A stretch of DNA of 38,492 nucleotides from Lachnospiraceae bacterium. Lineage in GTDB: Bacteria; Bacillota; Clostridia; Lachnospirales; Lachnospiraceae. Location of the stretch: assembly GCA_030538915.1 (NCBI GenBank), contig JAUNTC010000007.1, positions 1 through 38,492 on the forward strand. The letters run 5' to 3'. The stretch's first letter is position 1; each line of letters starts with the position of its first letter. The notes under the pieces are model-generated. The model ran no database searches and had not been told where the DNA came from. It saw only the letters and a list, made by a program, of their open reading frames with translations. Made by a program: the position numbers and the translations under genes. This document shows, piece after piece, positions 34,469-38,492 of the stretch.

Positions 34469-35122
34469 ATGATAGAATATCAGGATCAGTCTCTGAGAGG
34501 AAGAGTATTTCAGAGTCTGCGCGAAGATATATTGAATGGGAAATACAAAGAAAACGATGAACTTCGTGAAATTACGATCGGTGAAGAACTTGGAGTAAGC
34601 CGTACTCCTGTGAGAGAGGCTTTGAGGCAGTTAGAACTTGAAGGCCTTGTCCGTATCGTGCCGAACAAAGGCGCTTATGTAACAGGAATCACACGAAAAG
34701 ATGTAATTGATATTTTCAAGATCCGTTCGATGTTAGAAGGACTGTGCGCCAGATGGGCAACAGAGCATATAACGAAAGAACAGATTGAAGAACTGGAAGA
34801 GATGTTGCTTTTATCAGAATTTCGGCTGAAGAAAGAAAAAAGCGCAGTTGCCGATCAGGTGTCAGAATTGGATGGCAGATTTCACAAAGTGTTATACGAG
34901 GCATCGAACAGTAGAATTTTAGAGCATGTACTTTCTGATTTTCATAAATATGTGAAGCTTGCAAGAAAAACTTCCGTTAGTGCTGAGAATCGTGCGGCGA
35001 AATCAATCGAAGAACATCGCGCAATATTGGATGCAATAAAGCAAAAGGATGCCGATCTTGCGGAAGGGCTGGCAGATAGACATATTCGAAACGTAATGGC
35101 AAATTTACACCTTGATGAATAA
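34469..35122 (+). CDS. GntR-family regulator with FCD domain
   Basis: 217 residues. The N-terminal winged helix-turn-helix (about 8-72) has [18 protein letters not shown] and the recognition segment [20 protein letters not shown]. The C-terminal FCD domain (about 80-210) has ligand or metal-binding histidines in [21 protein letters not shown] and ADRHIRNVM. Regulators of this class sense small carboxylates or metals. It lies between the Re-citrate synthase and icd genes, so it probably controls them through the palindrome at 32977-33000, responding to citrate, 2-oxoglutarate or a related acid (inference). Confidence 0.93.
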   Translation: MIEYQDQSLRGRVFQSLREDILNGKYKENDELREITIGEELGVSRTPVREALRQLELEGLVRIVPNKGAYVTGITRKDVIDIFKIRSMLEGLCARWATEHITKEQIEELEEMLLLSEFRLKKEKSAVADQVSELDGRFHKVLYEASNSRILEHVLSDFHKYVKLARKTSVSAENRAAKSIEEHRAILDAIKQKDADLAEGLADRHIRNVMANLHLDE

Positions 35123-35150
35123 CTATATAGGACTGAAGGAGGATACAAAA

Positions 35151-36356
35151 ATGGCAAAGATTAAAATGACAGTACCGATCGTAGAGATGGATGGAGATGA
35201 GATGACAAGAATTCTCTGGAAGATGATCAAAGAAAATCTTTTAGAGCCTTTCGTTGAATTGAATACAGAATATTATGATCTTGGATTAGAGCATAGAAAT
35301 GAGACCAATGACCAGGTAACGATCGATTCTGCAAATGCTACAAAAAAATATAAAGTTGCAGTAAAATGTGCAACGATCACTCCGAACGCTGCTCGTGTGA
35401 AAGAGTATGATCTGAAAGAAATGTGGAAGAGCCCGAATGGAACGATCCGTGCAATTTTGGATGGAACAGTATTCCGTGCGCCGATCGTCGTAAAAGGAAT
35501 TGAACCATGTGTAAAAAACTGGAAGAAACCAATCACAATCGCAAGACATGCATATGGAGATGTATACAAAGGATCTGAGATGAAAATTCCGGGAGCCGGA
35601 AAAGTAGAGCTTGTTTATACAGCAAAGGACGGAAGCGAAGAGAGAGAGCTTGTACATGAATTTGACAGTGCCGGTATTGTACAGGGTATGCACAACATCA
35701 ATGCTTCCATCGAAAGCTTTGCAAGAAGCTGTTTTAATTATGCATTAGATATAAAACAAGATTTGTGGTTTGCAACAAAAGATACGATTTCAAAAAAATA
35801 TGACCACACATTTAAAGATATTTTCCAGGATATTTTTGATGCAGAATACAAGGAAAAATTTGAAGAGGCTGGTATCACTTATTTCTATACATTGATCGAC
35901 GATGCGGTTGCCCGTGTTATGAAATCGGAAGGTGGATATATCTGGGCTTGTAAAAACTACGACGGAGATGTAATGAGTGACATGATCTCATCTGCATTTG
36001 GTTCCCTTGCAATGATGACTTCAGTACTTGTATCACCGGATGGTTATTACGAGTATGAAGCGGCTCACGGAACGGTTCAGCGCCACTATTACAAACATTT
36101 AAAAGGCGAGGAGACATCTACAAACTCTGTTGCAACAATCTTTGCATGGTCAGGCGCTTTAAGAAAACGTGGAGAGATGGATGGAAACGAAGAGTTGATG
36201 GCATTTGCAGATAAGCTTGAAAAAGCAACAATTGATACGATCGAGAGCGGCAAGATGACAAAAGACCTTGCACTGATCACAACATTTGAAAATCCAACTG
36301 TATTAAACAGCGAAGACTTTATTAAAGCAATCGCTGAAAGATTAAAAGAAGACTAA
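35151..36356 (+). CDS. icd: NADP-dependent isocitrate dehydrogenase
   Basis: 401 residues. It oxidises isocitrate to 2-oxoglutarate. The sequence is of the homodimeric type shared with eukaryotes and alphaproteobacteria: [47 protein letters not shown] and [18 protein letters not shown] are intact. AAGGAGG (35136-35142) 8 bases upstream sets the ATG at 35151; the frame extends back to 35112 but that overlaps the GntR gene. With the Re-citrate synthase it makes the glutamate-forming arm of the TCA cycle. Confidence 0.96.
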   Translation: MAKIKMTVPIVEMDGDEMTRILWKMIKENLLEPFVELNTEYYDLGLEHRNETNDQVTIDSANATKKYKVAVKCATITPNAARVKEYDLKEMWKSPNGTIRAILDGTVFRAPIVVKGIEPCVKNWKKPITIARHAYGDVYKGSEMKIPGAGKVELVYTAKDGSEERELVHEFDSAGIVQGMHNINASIESFARSCFNYALDIKQDLWFATKDTISKKYDHTFKDIFQDIFDAEYKEKFEEAGITYFYTLIDDAVARVMKSEGGYIWACKNYDGDVMSDMISSAFGSLAMMTSVLVSPDGYYEYEAAHGTVQRHYYKHLKGEETSTNSVATIFAWSGALRKRGEMDGNEELMAFADKLEKATIDTIESGKMTKDLALITTFENPTVLNSEDFIKAIAERLKED

Positions 36357-36369
36357 AAAACGAGCAGAA

Positions 36370-36414
36370 AAATCCCTCTATTGAAAATAATCTGGTTATT
36401 CAATAGAGGGATTT
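36370..36414. terminator. Bidirectional terminator between icd and the ABC-F gene
   Basis: AAATCCCTCTATTGAA pairs with TTCAATAGAGGGATTT, extended by TAA/TTA across a two-base bulge. It lies between two convergent genes and has A- and T-rich flanks. Confidence 0.85.
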
Positions 36415-36424
36415 ATTTTCATAT

Positions 36425-38344
36425 TTATTCTGCGAGAAGCTCCCAGTTTTCATAGAGTTCTTCTAATTCCTGTGCGATCGCAGCTTTTTCTTTTGCAAGC
36501 TCCTGGCATTTGACAGAATTTGTAAAAATCTCTTCCTGAACCATCAGGGCATCGATTTCGCCGTCCCGTTCTTCGAGAACTTCAATACGCGCTTCCGTTT
36601 TCTTCAGCTCGTTCTGTCTTTTCCGTTCTTTCGCCTGCAGTTCTTTCTGTTCCTGCCAGCTTAACTTAGAAGCAGATGCTTCGCTGTCATCTGAAGAAGG
36701 AGAAGTGGTTGTTTCTGCCTGCGTATAGGCAGCAGTGAGTTCTTCCTTTTTTTCAAGATAATAATCATAATTTCCGATATAATTGACAAATGTATGATGC
36801 GTCAGGTCCAGTATTCTTGTTGCGGTCTGATTAATAAAATATCGGTCATGTGATACATAAAGTAACGTTCCGGTATAGTTATTGAGCGCTTTCTCCAAAA
36901 TTTCCTTAGAAGTAATGTCCAAATGGTTGGTCGGCTCATCGAGTATAAGGAAGTTTGCATTCGAAAGCATCAGCTTTGCAAGCGATACACGGCCTCTTTC
37001 GCCGCCACTGAGATCGCTAATACGTTTGAATACATCGTCGCCGGTAAAAAGAAATGCGGCCAGCATATTGCGGATCTGTGTATTGGTAAGTGTCGGGTAG
37101 TCATCCGATATTTCTTCAAAAATCGTTTTATCCATATGAAGGACGTGGTGCTCCTGATCATAATAACCGATTTCTACATTTGTACCAAGGGTAAATGTTC
37201 CACTGTCTGCAGGAAGAACATGGTTTAATATTTTCAGCAACGTTGTCTTACCGGTTCCATTGTCTCCGATGATGGCAACATGTTCGCCACGCTTAATCTC
37301 AAAACTAATATCAGAAAACAATGTCTGTGGCGGAAATGCTTTGCTCAGGTGTTCTACTGTCAACACGTCATTACCACTTACAACGGCCGGCTCTAATTTT
37401 AACTGGAAATCTTTATTAGGCTCCATCGGTTTTTCAACGACTTTCATCTTGTCCAGCATTTTCTCGCGGCTCTCTGCACGTTTGATCGATTTCTCGCGGT
37501 TGAAAGAGCGAAGCTTTTCAATGACTGCTTCCTGATGTTTAATCTCCTGTTGCTGGTTTAAATATTCCTTAATGCGCGCTTCACGGATCTGTTGTTTTTT
37601 CGCAGAATAATCTGCATAATTTCCGGAATAGCTCATAAGCTCACCGTTTTCGATTTCGATTACTTTTGTAACGATACGATTCAAGAAATAACGGTCGTGA
37701 GAGACGATGAGTACAGCACCCGGATAATTTAAAACATAAGTCTCCAGCCATGTAATGGAATTTAAATCCAAATGGTTGGTAGGCTCGTCAAGAAGCAGTA
37801 CATCCGGCTTTGTAAGCAGGAGTTTGCCTAATGACACTCGGGTTTTTTGTCCACCGGAGAGGGTGTTGACCGGTTTGGAAAATTCTTCTTCCAAAAATCC
37901 AAGTCCTTTTAACACACCGGTAATCTCACTTTCGTAAGCATATCCGTTTTCACGCTCAAAAGAAGCAGTTAATCGATTGTAAGAATCCATATGTGCTTCC
38001 AGTGCTTCTCCGCTTAAATTTTTCATTTCCAGTTCTATCTGGCGGATGCGTGCTTCCATGGCGATAATGTCCGCCTTGGAAGTTTTGACTTCTTCGTAAA
38101 TCGTACGGTCTGTATTCATGTTCTGATGCTGGGCTAAATAACCAAGTGTCTTGCCCTTTGTCAGAATGACAGAACCTGAATCAGCCGGTAGTTCTCCGGC
38201 GATAATTTTAAAAATAGTAGACTTGCCGGCACCGTTTGGACCGACAAGTGCAGCTTTTTCATGATCTTCTATATGAAAAGAACCATCCTTTACGATAACT
38301 TCTTCGCCAAATGCTTTGTTAATTCCATGACAGGAAAGTATCAT
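36425..38344 (-). CDS. ABC-F family ATPase (YdiF/Uup type)
   Basis: 639 residues. ABC-F proteins have two ABC domains and no membrane part and act on ribosomes, in translation control or antibiotic protection. The first domain has Walker A GPNGAGKST (35-43) and LSGGQKTRVSLGKLLL; the second has GDNGTGKTT (near 360) and LSGGERGRVSLAKLML. Both have the LLDEPTNHLD or ILDEPTNHLD Walker B. The interdomain linker contains KSIKRAESREKMLDKMKVVE. A charged, low-complexity stretch and coiled coil form the C-terminal 85 residues. I chose the ATG at 38344 because AAGGAGG is 8 bases upstream of it; the in-frame ATG at 38365 precedes that site. A housekeeping YdiF-like role is more likely than resistance. 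Confidence 0.93.
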   Translation of the reverse strand: MILSCHGINKAFGEEVIVKDGSFHIEDHEKAALVGPNGAGKSTIFKIIAGELPADSGSVILTKGKTLGYLAQHQNMNTDRTIYEEVKTSKADIIAMEARIRQIELEMKNLSGEALEAHMDSYNRLTASFERENGYAYESEITGVLKGLGFLEEEFSKPVNTLSGGQKTRVSLGKLLLTKPDVLLLDEPTNHLDLNSITWLETYVLNYPGAVLIVSHDRYFLNRIVTKVIEIENGELMSYSGNYADYSAKKQQIREARIKEYLNQQQEIKHQEAVIEKLRSFNREKSIKRAESREKMLDKMKVVEKPMEPNKDFQLKLEPAVVSGNDVLTVEHLSKAFPPQTLFSDISFEIKRGEHVAIIGDNGTGKTTLLKILNHVLPADSGTFTLGTNVEIGYYDQEHHVLHMDKTIFEEISDDYPTLTNTQIRNMLAAFLFTGDDVFKRISDLSGGERGRVSLAKLMLSNANFLILDEPTNHLDITSKEILEKALNNYTGTLLYVSHDRYFINQTATRILDLTHHTFVNYIGNYDYYLEKKEELTAAYTQAETTTSPSSDDSEASASKLSWQEQKELQAKERKRQNELKKTEARIEVLEERDGEIDALMVQEEIFTNSVKCQELAKEKAAIAQELEELYENWELLAE

Positions 38345-38379
38345 AAATTTTTCCTCCTTATCCATTCACATACGTAACC

Positions 38380-38385
38380 ATTATA
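38380..38385 (-). promoter_or_regulatory. Possible -10 of the ABC-F gene
   Basis: On the minus strand TATAAT reads from 38385 to 38380, about 36 bases before the ABC-F start. The best -35 candidate 17 bp upstream, TGGATG, is weak. Confidence 0.45.
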
Positions 38386-38416
38386 GCGAAAAGTGTAGAA
38401 AACATCCACCAAAAAA

Positions 38417-38445
38417 TTGACTTTCTCAAAACAATTTTATATAAT
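38417..38445 (+). promoter_or_regulatory. Promoter of a gene beyond the right edge
   Basis: TTGACT (38417-38422) and TATAAT (38440-38445) with a 17-bp spacer point rightwards. No start codon with a ribosome site is seen before the window ends at 38492. Confidence 0.65.
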
Positions 38446-38492
38446 CCCATCTTTGACAGTTAATACGAGATAAAACAGCCGCAAAGCTTGTG

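Noticed and set aside
36425-38344. Antibiotic-resistance ABC-F protein
   Set aside because: Nothing around it suggests transfer or inducible control, and the overall layout fits the housekeeping YdiF/Uup group.
1-38492. CRISPR arrays, phage genes, transposons, tRNA or rRNA genes
   Set aside because: I looked on both strands and saw no spaced repeats, terminal inverted repeats, integrase or transposase motifs, or tRNA-like cloverleaf sequences.

Overview
The window looks like the core chromosome of an anaerobic, low-to-moderate GC Firmicute of the family Lachnospiraceae (Coprococcus/Dorea/Mediterraneibacter-like gut commensal; genus inferred, not proven). The reasons are the Rnf order C-D-G-E-A-B, a Na+-pumping decarboxylase with a separate small biotin carrier, a Re-type citrate synthase, a BaiN-like flavoprotein beside cmk, strong AGGAGG ribosome sites and TTGACA/TATAAT-like promoters with 16-17 bp spacers. 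I see no CRISPR array, prophage, insertion sequence, tRNA or rRNA. Gene density is very high and no gene-free stretch exceeds about 260 bases.

Layout. 1-5630: promoter and five-gene operon for a biotin-dependent Na+-translocating decarboxylase (acyl-CoA carboxyltransferase, OadG-like lipoprotein, biotin carrier, OadB, OadA lacking its biotin domain), closed by a terminator. 5637-10568: rpiR-type regulator, BaiN-like flavoprotein, cmk, ispH and a four-domain S1 protein, tightly packed. 10704-16248: rnfCDGEAB followed by a small DUF2752 membrane protein, closed by a hairpin shared with the convergent tmcAL gene. 17648-21423: mgtE, then pta-ackA. 21448-24085: two tandem paralogous secreted proteins built of three PPC-like beta modules. 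24143-26385: yceD-rpmF, then plsX-acpP behind its own promoter and operator-like repeat. 26400-32926: rnc-smc-ftsY-ilvA. 32966-36414: Re-citrate synthase, GntR/FCD regulator and NADP-isocitrate dehydrogenase, with a near-perfect GntR-type palindrome over the promoter. 36425-38385: an ABC-F ATPase on the minus strand; a divergent promoter points out of the window at 38417-38445.

How it works together. The energy genes form a coherent anaerobic picture: carboxylate decarboxylation and ferredoxin:NAD oxidoreduction (Rnf) charge the membrane, Pta-AckA makes ATP from acetyl-CoA, and the Re-citrate synthase/Icd pair feeds 2-oxoglutarate for glutamate synthesis. The rest is housekeeping: lipid start-up (PlsX, ACP), ribosome and RNA (L32, RNase III, TmcAL, S1), chromosome (SMC) and membrane targeting (FtsY).

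The most interesting leads are the decarboxylase operon with two different carboxyltransferases sharing one biotin carrier and one pump, the GntR palindrome, the repeat over the plsX promoter, the Cys-rich tail on RnfE, and the tandem secreted paralogs. Nothing here is unambiguously a new defence or mobile system.
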